From assembly GCF_006861655.1 (NCBI RefSeq), contig NZ_SESI01000002.1, positions 248,001 through 312,000 of the forward strand: DNA of 64,000 nucleotides, given 5' to 3'. The notes beneath the pieces were generated by a model that had not been told where the DNA came from, did no database searches, and was given only the letters and a program-made list of their open reading frames with translations. Shown piece by piece: positions 16,671-24,090 of the stretch. The position numbers and the translations under genes were made by a program. How positions within the stretch are numbered: position 1 is the stretch's first letter; every line of letters starts with the position of its first letter. The stretch comes from Halonotius roseus. GTDB lineage: Archaea > Halobacteriota > Halobacteria > Halobacteriales > Haloferacaceae.

Positions 16671-17346
16671 TACCGGCGACCTGCTGCCTAATCGCTTTTA
16701 GAACCTCGGCCTCGTTGAGCGTAATCCCCTCAGTGAACACCTGCTCGATTCGGTCATGAGACACCGCTGAGTCTCTCGTTTCGACGACGATGTGTGGTTC
16801 GTAGCGGTCGCCGTCGAACCGCTCGTCGGCCATCTCGTCCTCAATAGCGTGGGCGGCGCGCTGGGCGGCCATGCGCTCGTCGTCGACGACAACGAAGATA
16901 TCGAGGTCGCTGGCGCGGTCGGCCTCGCCGCGAGCGACGCTGCCGAACAGCACGATTCCGGCGTCGTCGCCGATGTCATCGATGAGTCGGTCGCGGACAG
17001 CCTGCACCGGAGGGCGGTATTCCGACTGCGGGATGCTCGCAATCGGATCATCGGGCCGAGAGAGTTGCCGAGTGTCGATACCGACCTGATTCGACCGTCC
17101 GGCGCGATCAACCTGAATCACGCCCAACGCTTCAAGCGAGTCAACGGCTGCGTTCACGTTTGACATGCCCTTGCCGGTCAGCCGGTGGAGTTCGCGGTTC
17201 GAGAACGTCTGCTCGGGGTTGTCAACGAGAATAGCGAGAATATCGGGTATCGAGTCGTGTGCGAAGGCGTCGGCGTTACGAATCGGCAGCGGAACACGAA
17301 GTTCCAGTCTTGACTCTGTATCTGACTGAACCGAATTTCGGTTCAT
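16657..17346 (-). CDS. Winged-helix + minimal nucleotidyltransferase (MNT), putative antitoxin
   Basis: A 229-residue fusion. Residues about 30-85 form a winged helix (DILAILVDNPEQTFSNRELHRLTG...VNAAVDSLEALGVIQVD). Residues about 110-229 are an MNT-type nucleotidyltransferase with GSVARG (135-140) and DLD (147-149), the GSx10DxD pattern of Pol-beta-like enzymes. In MntA/HepT systems the nucleotidyltransferase AMPylates the HEPN toxin and neutralises it. The N-terminal winged helix suggests it also represses its own promoter. It overlaps the HEPN gene by 14 bases. The pair may be a toxin-antitoxin or defence module, although the HEPN partner lacks the usual His. Confidence 0.8.
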   Translation of the reverse strand: MNRNSVQSDTESRLELRVPLPIRNADAFAHDSIPDILAILVDNPEQTFSNRELHRLTGKGMSNVNAAVDSLEALGVIQVDRAGRSNQVGIDTRQLSRPDDPIASIPQSEYRPPVQAVRDRLIDDIGDDAGIVLFGSVARGEADRASDLDIFVVVDDERMAAQRAAHAIEDEMADERFDGDRYEPHIVVETRDSAVSHDRIEQVFTEGITLNEAEVLKAIRQQVAGNGTG

Positions 17347-17443
17347 GAACCGATTTAGGATTCGATTGCACTAAATATTGTCCTCGAAACCGCTCTCAAA
17401 ACACGCCTCGAACCGACGACGACAAAATTGGAGTCAGAATCGC

Positions 17444-18517
17444 TTAGTCCGACTCAGCAATCTGTTCGACGCCCGACTGCGCCACACCGGACTCCACGAG
17501 CACGCCGTGAGCACTCTCGCGTTCCTTCGCGCCGTCGGAGACTTTCACGAACACCGCGTTCTCGCGGGCCTCGGGAATCGTATGCCCGCCGCAGTAGCTC
17601 AGCCCCGAGCGAATCCCCGCGAGGAACTCCTCGGTCAGCGGCACGAGCGGGCCTTTGTACGGCGTCAACGCCTCGACGCCCTCGCCGGAGTCGACGTCGA
17701 TCTCTTTGTCCTCGCGGTCGTCGTTGGCGGCCGTCGAGGCCATCCCGCGAGAGCGTTTGAACCGCTCGCCGTTGCGCGTGACGACGCGGCCGGGTGCCTC
17801 GTCGGTGCCGGCGAAGAAGCCGCCCATCATCACCGTCTCCGCGCCGGCCATCAGCGCCTTGGCGGCGTCCCCGGAGTTCTGAATCCCGCCGTCGGCCATG
17901 ACCGTGATCCCGAGTTCGTCGGCGCGGTCAGCACACTTGTCGACCGCCGAGAGCTGTGGGTAGCCCGCGCCGGCGACCTCGCGGGTCGTGCAGTGCGACC
18001 CCGGCCCGACGCCGACTTTCACGCAGTCCGCGCCCGAGTCGTACAGATCCTCGACAGCATCGGGTGTGACGACGTTGCCGGCGATTATCTCGGGATCGTA
18101 CTCCGCGCGGATCTCCGCGACCGCGTCGAGGGCGCGCTCCATGTGGCCGTGGGCGACATCAAGGACGACGGCGTCGCCGCCAGCATTCAAAATCGCCTCT
18201 GTGCGGTCGAGATAATCCTCGTCGATGCCGACCGCCGCGGCGACAGGGCCGCCCCCCTCGGCGACGGCGCGCACCTCGGCGGCCTGCTCCTCAATCGAGA
18301 GGAAACGGTGGATGACCCCGAGTCCGCCGAGGTCAGCCAGTGCGGCTGCCGTGTCGGCTTCGGTGACGGTGTCCATCGCCGCGCTGACAAGCGGAATATC
18401 CAGCGTGAGCGACGGCGTCAGCCGTGCGGTGAGGTCGATGTCGCTGCGGCTGTCGACAGCCGAGCGCTGTGGAACCAGCAATGCATCTCCGTACGAGAGT
18501 CCGGTGCGGATCTCCAT
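17444..18517 (-). CDS. IMP dehydrogenase/GMP reductase family protein without CBS domains
   Basis: A 357-residue TIM-barrel enzyme. Family markers are [11 protein letters not shown] at the N-terminus, [13 protein letters not shown] near residue 43, the phosphate-binding [17 protein letters not shown], and the catalytic-loop motif [15 protein letters not shown] with the nucleophilic Cys. There is no CBS pair, as in GMP reductase. The Arg-Tyr dyad that IMPDH uses to activate water is not seen; the corresponding stretch is NDDREDKE. However [12 protein letters not shown] looks like the IMPDH flap. I favour GMP reductase but cannot exclude an IMPDH-like role. His replaces the usual Ile/Val before the catalytic Cys. 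The GMPR option would regenerate IMP for purine salvage. Confidence 0.8.
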   Translation of the reverse strand: MEIRTGLSYGDALLVPQRSAVDSRSDIDLTARLTPSLTLDIPLVSAAMDTVTEADTAAALADLGGLGVIHRFLSIEEQAAEVRAVAEGGGPVAAAVGIDEDYLDRTEAILNAGGDAVVLDVAHGHMERALDAVAEIRAEYDPEIIAGNVVTPDAVEDLYDSGADCVKVGVGPGSHCTTREVAGAGYPQLSAVDKCADRADELGITVMADGGIQNSGDAAKALMAGAETVMMGGFFAGTDEAPGRVVTRNGERFKRSRGMASTAANDDREDKEIDVDSGEGVEALTPYKGPLVPLTEEFLAGIRSGLSYCGGHTIPEARENAVFVKVSDGAKERESAHGVLVESGVAQSGVEQIAESD

Positions 18518-18548
18518 GTGTAACCCTCATCAAACAGGGGTGACACGG

Positions 18549-18554
18549 TATTAA
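18549..18554 (-). promoter_or_regulatory. TATA-like box of the IMPDH/GMPR gene
   Basis: TTAATA on the minus strand is centred about 34 nt before the ATG at 18517. The transcript would begin within about 8-10 nt of the start codon. Confidence 0.5.
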
Positions 18555-18623
18555 CCCCACTGCTCGCGGGTGCTGCTGCCGCAGCGCAAATGATTTAGCC
18601 GCTGGCGCGTGTATCTTGAAGGA

Positions 18624-18680
18624 ACACACGTCACACCTGCGGGACTCCATGTGTAACCACCCCCGCTCTGTGACGTGTGT
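18624..18680. repeat. 12-bp perfect inverted repeat with inner stem, possible structured RNA or operator
   Basis: ACACACGTCACA (18624-18635) pairs perfectly with TGTGACGTGTGT (18669-18680). Inside, GCGGG pairs with CCCGC, leaving an 18-nt loop that contains CTCCATGTGTAACC (18645-18658). The same 14 bases occur at the IMPDH/GMPR start codon (18512-18525). The structure lies about 70 bases upstream of that gene's TATA box, in the gap between two divergent genes. The rest of the 254-base gap shows no gene. Confidence 0.55.
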
Positions 18681-18771
18681 CTCAACCCCCGTGAGCGACG
18701 GTGCTGTGTCGGTGAGTGCGTACTACGTGAGATAACAAGGCACATCACACAGGTGGCGGTCGAGATAGTGT

Positions 18772-19155
18772 ATGCGGGAGTCGCTGACGGTCACACGAGT
18801 GTCCGGGCTTCTGTTTCTCGTGATCGTCTCGGCGTTGACGCTGCTCCGAGTGGGGAACGCCGAGCCGCCAGTCTCCGTTCAGTCGGCGATTGTCAACGCT
18901 GCCGCAGTCCTCACACTCCTCGCGCTCGCCCGGTACGTCGCCCGCGGTGGCTCGTTCATCGATTGCTGGCTGCTCGCTCTCGGCCCGTGTTTCGCGTACA
19001 CACTGAATCTACTCGTGCCGCTCATTCCGATTTTCAACGTCGTCAACGTCGTCTCGGTGGGACTGCTCGCGCTCGCGGCCGGCCTGGCCGTCTCGGGTGT
19101 CCTCACGACTGTCGCGTACGCTGTCGGGCAACTGTTCCGGACAGCAGACATATAG
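18772..19155 (+). CDS. Membrane protein of unknown function
   Basis: A 127-residue hydrophobic protein with four likely helices (about residues 9-25, 38-58, 63-84, 90-118). I do not recognise the family. The segment NLLVPLIPIFNVVNVVSVG between helices 3 and 4 is notably apolar. It is divergent from the IMPDH/GMPR gene and convergent with purM, 42 bases from purM's stop. No obvious cofactor or metal ligands are present. Confidence 0.6.
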   Translation: MRESLTVTRVSGLLFLVIVSALTLLRVGNAEPPVSVQSAIVNAAAVLTLLALARYVARGGSFIDCWLLALGPCFAYTLNLLVPLIPIFNVVNVVSVGLLALAAGLAVSGVLTTVAYAVGQLFRTADI

Positions 19156-19197
19156 GGTCGTGGCAGTCGGTTGAGCGATATCGCCGGTTCTGGCCGG

Positions 19198-20193
19198 TTA
19201 CAGATCCAGCCCGCGAATCGAGACTCCAGCCCCGGCGTCGTGGTCATCGCTCGCTTCGACGTGACCGATCACCCGGCCGTCAGTCGCGGCTGCGAGGTCA
19301 GCGGCGGCCTCGCTGTCGCCGACGGCAGCGACGAAGCCGGTGCCCATGTTGAACGTCGTATGCATCTCGGCGTCGGAAACGTTGCCCTGTTCTTGGACAA
19401 AGTCAAAGACTGGCTGTGCGTCGAAGGGGTCGTCGATGACGTAGCGGTGCTCGCCGAGTCGCTGGAGGTTCCCCCAGCCGCCGCCGGTGATGTGGGCCGC
19501 GCCGCGAACGCCGTGGGCGCGCATCGGCGTCAACAAGTCGGTGTAAATTCGGGTCGGCTCCAACAGGGCCTCGCCGATGGTGTCATAGCCCTCGAACGGA
19601 CAGGCGTCAGTGTACTCATGGTCGCGGGTCGTCGCCGTTCGCGCCAGCGTGAGCCCGTTGGAGTGAATCCCCGAGGATGCCCAGCCGACGAGCGTGTCGC
19701 CCGGCTCGGCCGCGCCGTCGAAGAGGCCGTCCTTGTCGGCAAGTCCGACGCAGGCCCCCGCGAGATCGAGGCCCTTGACGACTTCGGGCATCACCGCGGT
19801 TTCGCCGCCGACAAGTTCAATGTCAGCCTGGTCGGCTCCGGCGGCCAGCCCCTCGCCGATCTGTTCGGCGAAGTCGTCGTCGGGCTCGTCGATCGCGAGA
19901 TAGTCGACGAAGGCGACCGGCCGGACGCCGGCGGCGACGAGGTCGTTGACGTTCATCGCGATGCAGTCGATGCCAACTGTCGAGTAGTCGCCGATGGCTT
20001 CGGCGACGAGGAGTTTCGTGCCGACGCCGTCAGTCGCCAAGGCGAGATATCGGTCGCCGATGTCGAGCAGGCCGGCGTAATCACCCTCGCTGTCGCCGAC
20101 CGCGTCGATCAGCGCGGCCGTCGCCGACTCGCTGGCTTCGATATCGACGCCCGCGTCGGCGTAGGTGAGTTCGTCGTCCGCGTCGTCAGTCAT
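19198..20193 (-). CDS. purM: Phosphoribosylformylglycinamidine cyclo-ligase
   Basis: A 331-residue PurM (AIR synthetase). YADAGVDIEASESATAAL is the N-terminal signature. The ATP-binding core has LATDGVGTKLLVAEAIGDYSTVGIDCIAMNVNDLVAAGVRP, characteristic of the PurM family, and later LVGGETAVMPE and HITGGGWGNLQRL. It converts formylglycinamidine ribonucleotide to aminoimidazole ribonucleotide with ATP, the fifth step of purine synthesis. It lies near the IMPDH/GMPR gene, so two purine enzymes are within 3 kb, though not in an operon. Confidence 0.95.
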   Translation of the reverse strand: MTDDADDELTYADAGVDIEASESATAALIDAVGDSEGDYAGLLDIGDRYLALATDGVGTKLLVAEAIGDYSTVGIDCIAMNVNDLVAAGVRPVAFVDYLAIDEPDDDFAEQIGEGLAAGADQADIELVGGETAVMPEVVKGLDLAGACVGLADKDGLFDGAAEPGDTLVGWASSGIHSNGLTLARTATTRDHEYTDACPFEGYDTIGEALLEPTRIYTDLLTPMRAHGVRGAAHITGGGWGNLQRLGEHRYVIDDPFDAQPVFDFVQEQGNVSDAEMHTTFNMGTGFVAAVGDSEAAADLAAATDGRVIGHVEASDDHDAGAGVSIRGLDL

Positions 20194-20243
20194 ACCTCAC
20201 AGCGCGGGCAGCGAACACAAAAACACGGTGATTCGGCGGTTGA

Positions 20244-20756
20244 TCACAGGCTGTCGTACAGTCGATCGGTATCCGCCTGTGTGAACCGATAGTGATCCTC
20301 AGTTCGGAGATCCGAAAGCAGTGCTGACAGCTCCGCCTGTGTGTCGATAAAGCCCTCAGTGACACACGTTTCGAGGAATAACGGAAGATCCCATACGGCC
20401 GTGACATCCCGTTGGACAGCAGTTGTACCGAGATGCGTATCGTCAGTCAACAGCCGTTCAGCACGCTGTTCGGCAATGGCGAGACACTCAGCATCCGTAT
20501 AGGAGAGGCTTTCATCGACGATGTCGTCAGTCAGTTCCAGCTCGGCCTCCGTCGGGGAGCGAATTTGAAGCCAGCCGCCGTTGTACGATTTTAGCTCGTC
20601 GATCCGATCAACGAACGCGTAGCCGGCAACTGAATCGCTGTGGAGTTCGTCGAGTACGGCAGGCGTCGTTGCCACCTCATCAAAAACGGCATCAAGAAGC
20701 TCAAGCCGTTCGATCTTCGCCAGCGAACTCAACACGTTGTTATCGACGAGCGTCAT
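20244..20756 (-). CDS. PIN-domain protein, putative RNase toxin
   Basis: A 170-residue PIN-fold protein beginning MTLVDNNVLSSLAKIERLELL, with the first acidic residue Asp5. The next acidic residues lie in LSYTDAECLAIAEQ (near 86-90) and LLTDDTHL (near 105), as in PIN nucleases that use three or four carboxylates and Mg2+/Mn2+. The antitoxin-like gene upstream ends six bases before this ATG, so the two are cotranscribed. The preceding partner is of the UPF0175 type. Such pairs are common haloarchaeal toxin-antitoxin modules; activity here is inferred. Confidence 0.75.
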   Translation of the reverse strand: MTLVDNNVLSSLAKIERLELLDAVFDEVATTPAVLDELHSDSVAGYAFVDRIDELKSYNGGWLQIRSPTEAELELTDDIVDESLSYTDAECLAIAEQRAERLLTDDTHLGTTAVQRDVTAVWDLPLFLETCVTEGFIDTQAELSALLSDLRTEDHYRFTQADTDRLYDSL

Positions 20757-20762
20757 CGGTGC

Positions 20763-21059
20763 TTAGCGACGGCGTGCAGCCTCACGCTCCGCGTCGGAGA
20801 GAAAGCCGGCTGTGCGTGTGATCCCGCGCTCAGAGAGCGTTTCTTTGAATTCGGCGGGAGCCACCCCGGCGAGTTCGGCCGCGCGGTTGAGACTCACCTC
20901 ACTGTTGCGGTATTTCGTGACCGCCAACTCGGTTCGTAGTTCGGGTCGCTTCGCAAGTAGTGCCCGAACGGCGTCCTCCAAGACAGCTTCTTCCGAGGCG
21001 TACCCGCCCGACTCGCGGAGCGTCGTGATGTCGTCGTCGATGTTCGACACGGGAGTCAC
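20763..21059 (-). CDS. UPF0175-type antitoxin
   Basis: A 98-residue protein with a ribbon-helix-helix-like or helix-turn-helix pattern. GGYASEEAVLEDAVRALL is the N-terminal helical part, and the signature LAVTKYRNSEVSLNRAAELAGVAPAEFKETLSERGI is the UPF0175 core, where SLNRAAELAGV is a likely DNA-reading helix. UPF0175 proteins are typical partners of PIN toxins. The PIN gene follows at six bases. The antitoxin comes first, as in most type II modules. Confidence 0.78.
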   Translation of the reverse strand: MTPVSNIDDDITTLRESGGYASEEAVLEDAVRALLAKRPELRTELAVTKYRNSEVSLNRAAELAGVAPAEFKETLSERGITRTAGFLSDAEREAARRR

Positions 21060-21116
21060 CTACAGGCACTTCGAGAGCAATGTATAAAACCGTGTGGCCG
21101 ACAGTACCATGGCATC

Positions 21117-21767
21117 TCAGACAGCAAAGCTCAGACCTATTCGAGTGACCGCGAGGAACGTTAGCCCGACACTGAGCAGGAACGTCCCGCCCCAGACCGG
21201 TTTGCTCCACGCGATGACGGTCTTCCCGTCAAGCGGGCCAAACGGCACGAGATTGAACGCCGCCAGAAATAGGTTGACGATGATCCCGAGTTGTCCGAGC
21301 AAGACGAGCAGCCCCAGATTCAATCCGACGCCGCCAAGATACACCGGGAGGAAGACCGCCGCCAACGCGAGGTTCATCACCGGGCCGGCGATAGCGATGT
21401 GGCCGTGCTCTTTCGCGTTCAGGTAGCCGCGATGGTGTACCGCACCAGGAGCCGCAAAAATGAACCCGAGCAACGCGCTCATGACCGCCAGAAACAGCAT
21501 GTTGTAGTCGGCCCGGAACTCCGCGATCTGGCCGTAGTTGACGGCGACCACCTTATGCGCGAGTTCATGCAGCAGGAAGGCGACACCCGCAGTCAACAGG
21601 CTCACGCCGAGCAGCACCACGATTCCGGGCCCGAGCGCGAGGACGTTTGGCCCGCCGCCGGCGAAAAAGATCGTGAAGGCCAGCCCCAACGCGGCCCAGG
21701 CGATCAACAGATCACGCACCTCACGGCTGCTGAACTCGTAGTCGCCGATCTGGTAGGCAGTACTCAC
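21117..21767 (-). CDS. Site-2 protease family intramembrane metalloprotease (M50)
   Basis: A 216-residue polytopic protein. The zinc site HELAH in VAFLLHELAHKVVAVNYG is on a membrane helix near residue 67. A second ligand is expected in the downstream VPFGPLDGKTVIAW segment, which matches the N/D-P-x-x-PLDG motif of S2P enzymes (LDG). About six helices are present. It overlaps the TraB gene on the same strand by four bases (21764-21767), so translation is coupled. S2P enzymes cut membrane-anchored regulators; the target is unknown. Confidence 0.85.
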   Translation of the reverse strand: MSTAYQIGDYEFSSREVRDLLIAWAALGLAFTIFFAGGGPNVLALGPGIVVLLGVSLLTAGVAFLLHELAHKVVAVNYGQIAEFRADYNMLFLAVMSALLGFIFAAPGAVHHRGYLNAKEHGHIAIAGPVMNLALAAVFLPVYLGGVGLNLGLLVLLGQLGIIVNLFLAAFNLVPFGPLDGKTVIAWSKPVWGGTFLLSVGLTFLAVTRIGLSFAV

Positions 21768-23464
21768 GTGATCGTCCTCCAGATCAGCTCCGCGCTGTTG
21801 CGCGCGCCGTCGAGCATGAGCTGTGAGATCCCATCGACGCCGCCGAGTTCGGTGCCAAGCAGGGGAAGAATGTAGCTCACGAACAGCGCGCTGGCGACGA
21901 TGCTGCCGACGTTCGTCAGGGCGACGACCATGATCAGCTTGAACAACGGGACATCAAACATCTCACCGATGATCTCGCCGATCGGTTTCGTCTCGTCGGA
22001 CAGCAGATCATTGAGCGTCCCGATGTCGCCGACGTTGACCGTCAGATGCCGAAGCTCGACGTAGCCGGCGAACCAGCCCGGGGCGAGGGCGGGGTTGATC
22101 GAAGTCATCCACGCGACCGCGCCGCCGACGCCGGCCGACGACCACCGCGCGCCAGCTAGCTTGGCAAATCCGGCGGCGAAAACCGCGTTGATCAGGAACC
22201 ACGCACCGAACACGCGCAGCAGGAAGGCGTTTTGGACGCCAGCCATCGCCAACAGCACGAAGAAACTCACAAACGCGACCGAGAGCACGATCCCGATGAT
22301 CTTCCCCCACGGGATCCCGCGGCCAGTCTCCTCGCCGACCAGCGTGTTCATCGGCGGCAACGAGGCCGGATCGTCGAGATATCCCTCAATCCCCGCACGG
22401 TGGCCTGCGCCGACGACCGCCAGTACGTCGTAGCCAGCATCCCGAAGCCCGACCAACTGGTGGGCGATGTAGGCGTCGCGCTCGTCGATCAGGGCTTCCG
22501 CGCCGCCGGGGCTGAACTGCCGAAACTCCTCCATCATCACCGTCACCACGTCGGCGTCGGTCAGCTCCTCAATCTCCATCTCGTCGATGCCGCCCTCCGG
22601 AGCGGGGCCGGTTGGGCCAAGTAGACCGATCACCACAGCAGCGACCAGCCCGAGTGCGAGCCCGCCGACGAGACCAAGCGTGAGACTGCCGATAATCGTG
22701 ACGGCGAATCCGCCGAGCAGCGAGCCGACAGCGGCGTCAGCAACTCCGGAGGCAGCAACGACGGAGGCAACCGCCCAGCCACCACCAAGCGAGGCGATGA
22801 GGCGACGGTCGCCACCAAGTGCGAGCCCGGCAAGTTGGTCGATAAGCAAGGCGGCAGCAAGGCCAAGCAGGCCGCTTGCGGCGGCCCGGAGATAGACCGC
22901 CTCGGTGATACCAACCGCGCCGCCAAACAGAGCGAGTGCGGGGCCGGCGACCAGGCCGACCATGAGGCCGACCATCACGCCGACGACGCGGCTGTCGGTG
23001 ACGCCGAAGGCGAGGCCGCCGACCATCCGCAGCTTTTCGGTGATCGTCATCCGCGCCCAAAACCGCTGGATCGTCTCCTGAATGTCGCGGTCGACGAGGG
23101 CAACGTCGATCCCGTGTTCCTCGGCGGTTTCGACCGCGGCCAGCATATCCGCGCCGGGATCGATGTCGAACTGCTCGCCGAGCCGTGTTTGGACGTACGA
23201 CAGCATCCAGTAGGCGAGAAACTGGAAGACGGTGTTGCCCTGCAGGAGATCGCTGGCGTTGAGATCGTCAGGCTCGTGGCCCTTCAGTTGTCGGTAGCGA
23301 CCGTCATCGAGTTCGACGGCAACGATATCCGGCTGTTCGTCGGCGATCGCGGTTTCGACCTCCTCGACGCTGGCTTGGGAGACGTGGGCGGTCCCGATGA
23401 CCGATACCGACCCCTCGCCGTCGGATGGCTCGGTTCGGGTCGGTCGATCCGCGGGGGTACTCAT
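21764..23464 (-). CDS. TraB family membrane protein
   Basis: A 566-residue protein. The TraB/GumN region is at residues about 18-270 of the soluble part: SVSVIGTAHVSQASVEEVETAI, DIVAVELDDGRYRQLKG, and a later GAGHRAGIEGYL. The core motif is VIGTAHVS...E (GTAHV and ELD). Between and after these lie many Gly/Ala-rich helices, around ten. The start at MSTPADRPTRTEPSDGEGSV was chosen over a longer reading. Bacterial TraB shuts down pheromone signalling; archaeal TraB roles are unknown. It overlaps the S2P gene by 4 bp. A peptidase-type activity in the membrane is suggested by family and by the neighbour, but unproven. Confidence 0.85.
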   Translation of the reverse strand: MSTPADRPTRTEPSDGEGSVSVIGTAHVSQASVEEVETAIADEQPDIVAVELDDGRYRQLKGHEPDDLNASDLLQGNTVFQFLAYWMLSYVQTRLGEQFDIDPGADMLAAVETAEEHGIDVALVDRDIQETIQRFWARMTITEKLRMVGGLAFGVTDSRVVGVMVGLMVGLVAGPALALFGGAVGITEAVYLRAAASGLLGLAAALLIDQLAGLALGGDRRLIASLGGGWAVASVVAASGVADAAVGSLLGGFAVTIIGSLTLGLVGGLALGLVAAVVIGLLGPTGPAPEGGIDEMEIEELTDADVVTVMMEEFRQFSPGGAEALIDERDAYIAHQLVGLRDAGYDVLAVVGAGHRAGIEGYLDDPASLPPMNTLVGEETGRGIPWGKIIGIVLSVAFVSFFVLLAMAGVQNAFLLRVFGAWFLINAVFAAGFAKLAGARWSSAGVGGAVAWMTSINPALAPGWFAGYVELRHLTVNVGDIGTLNDLLSDETKPIGEIIGEMFDVPLFKLIMVVALTNVGSIVASALFVSYILPLLGTELGGVDGISQLMLDGARNSAELIWRTIT

Positions 23465-23589
23465 TGGCCGCGTTTGTCCACCGGCGGGTTTACCAGTGTC
23501 GGAGTCAGGGTTGTGGGGCTGCTTGGTGGTCGACCACGAATCGGCCACACCGGGAACAGCTATTCATACATCCCACCCGAAGTGCAGGT

Positions 23590-24090
23590 ATGTCACACGA
23601 TGCAGCGGTCGAGGGGATCGGAATGGGCGTCGGTCCCGACGGAACCAACGTCCCCGCCGTCATCCTCACCGCACGCGACGAGTACCTCCCGATCTTCATC
23701 ACCAGCGATCAGGCACAGTCGATCCGCCACTCGCTGTCGGGCGAGCCCTTCGAGCGACCGCTGACCCACGATCTGTTGGTCGAGATGGTCACCGAGTTCG
23801 GCGGCGCGATCGACGGCGTCCGGATCGACGAGCTGGCCGACGGCACCTTCTACGCCAAGGTCGACGCCGAGCGGTACGTCGACGGCCAGCCGGAAACCTT
23901 CGCCTTCGACGCCCGGCCAAGCGACGCCATCGCCATCGCCGTCCGCAGCGAGTGTCCGATCACCGTCTCCGATGAGATCCTCGATGCCGCCGGGCGCGAT
24001 CCTGACGAGATCGAGGTCGAAAAGCCGGAACCCGACCGCGACGACGAGCTGGTGCCGGACGATCTGTTTTCCGACGACAACGACGAGTAA
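23590..24090 (+). CDS. Bifunctional nuclease family protein (DUF151)
   Basis: A 166-residue protein starting at MSHDAAVEGIGMG. The DUF151/BFN core comprises VILTARDEYLPIFITSDQAQSIRHSLSG, PLTHDLLVEMVTEFGGAIDGVRIDELADGTFYAKV and RPSDAIAIAVRSECPITVSDEILD. The family includes a plant nuclease and is widespread in bacteria and haloarchaea, usually of unknown substrate. An acidic tail (EVEKPEPDRDDELVPDDL) follows. A CTATTCATAC box about 27 nt upstream suggests a leaderless transcript. It is convergent with the HtrA gene, whose stop codon begins immediately after this one. Confidence 0.85.
   Translation: MSHDAAVEGIGMGVGPDGTNVPAVILTARDEYLPIFITSDQAQSIRHSLSGEPFERPLTHDLLVEMVTEFGGAIDGVRIDELADGTFYAKVDAERYVDGQPETFAFDARPSDAIAIAVRSECPITVSDEILDAAGRDPDEIEVEKPEPDRDDELVPDDLFSDDNDE

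Noticed and set aside
18518-18771. C/D box or H/ACA guide RNA in the divergent gap
   Set aside because: I could not find clear C/D boxes or ACA with two hairpins; only a hairpin is supported.
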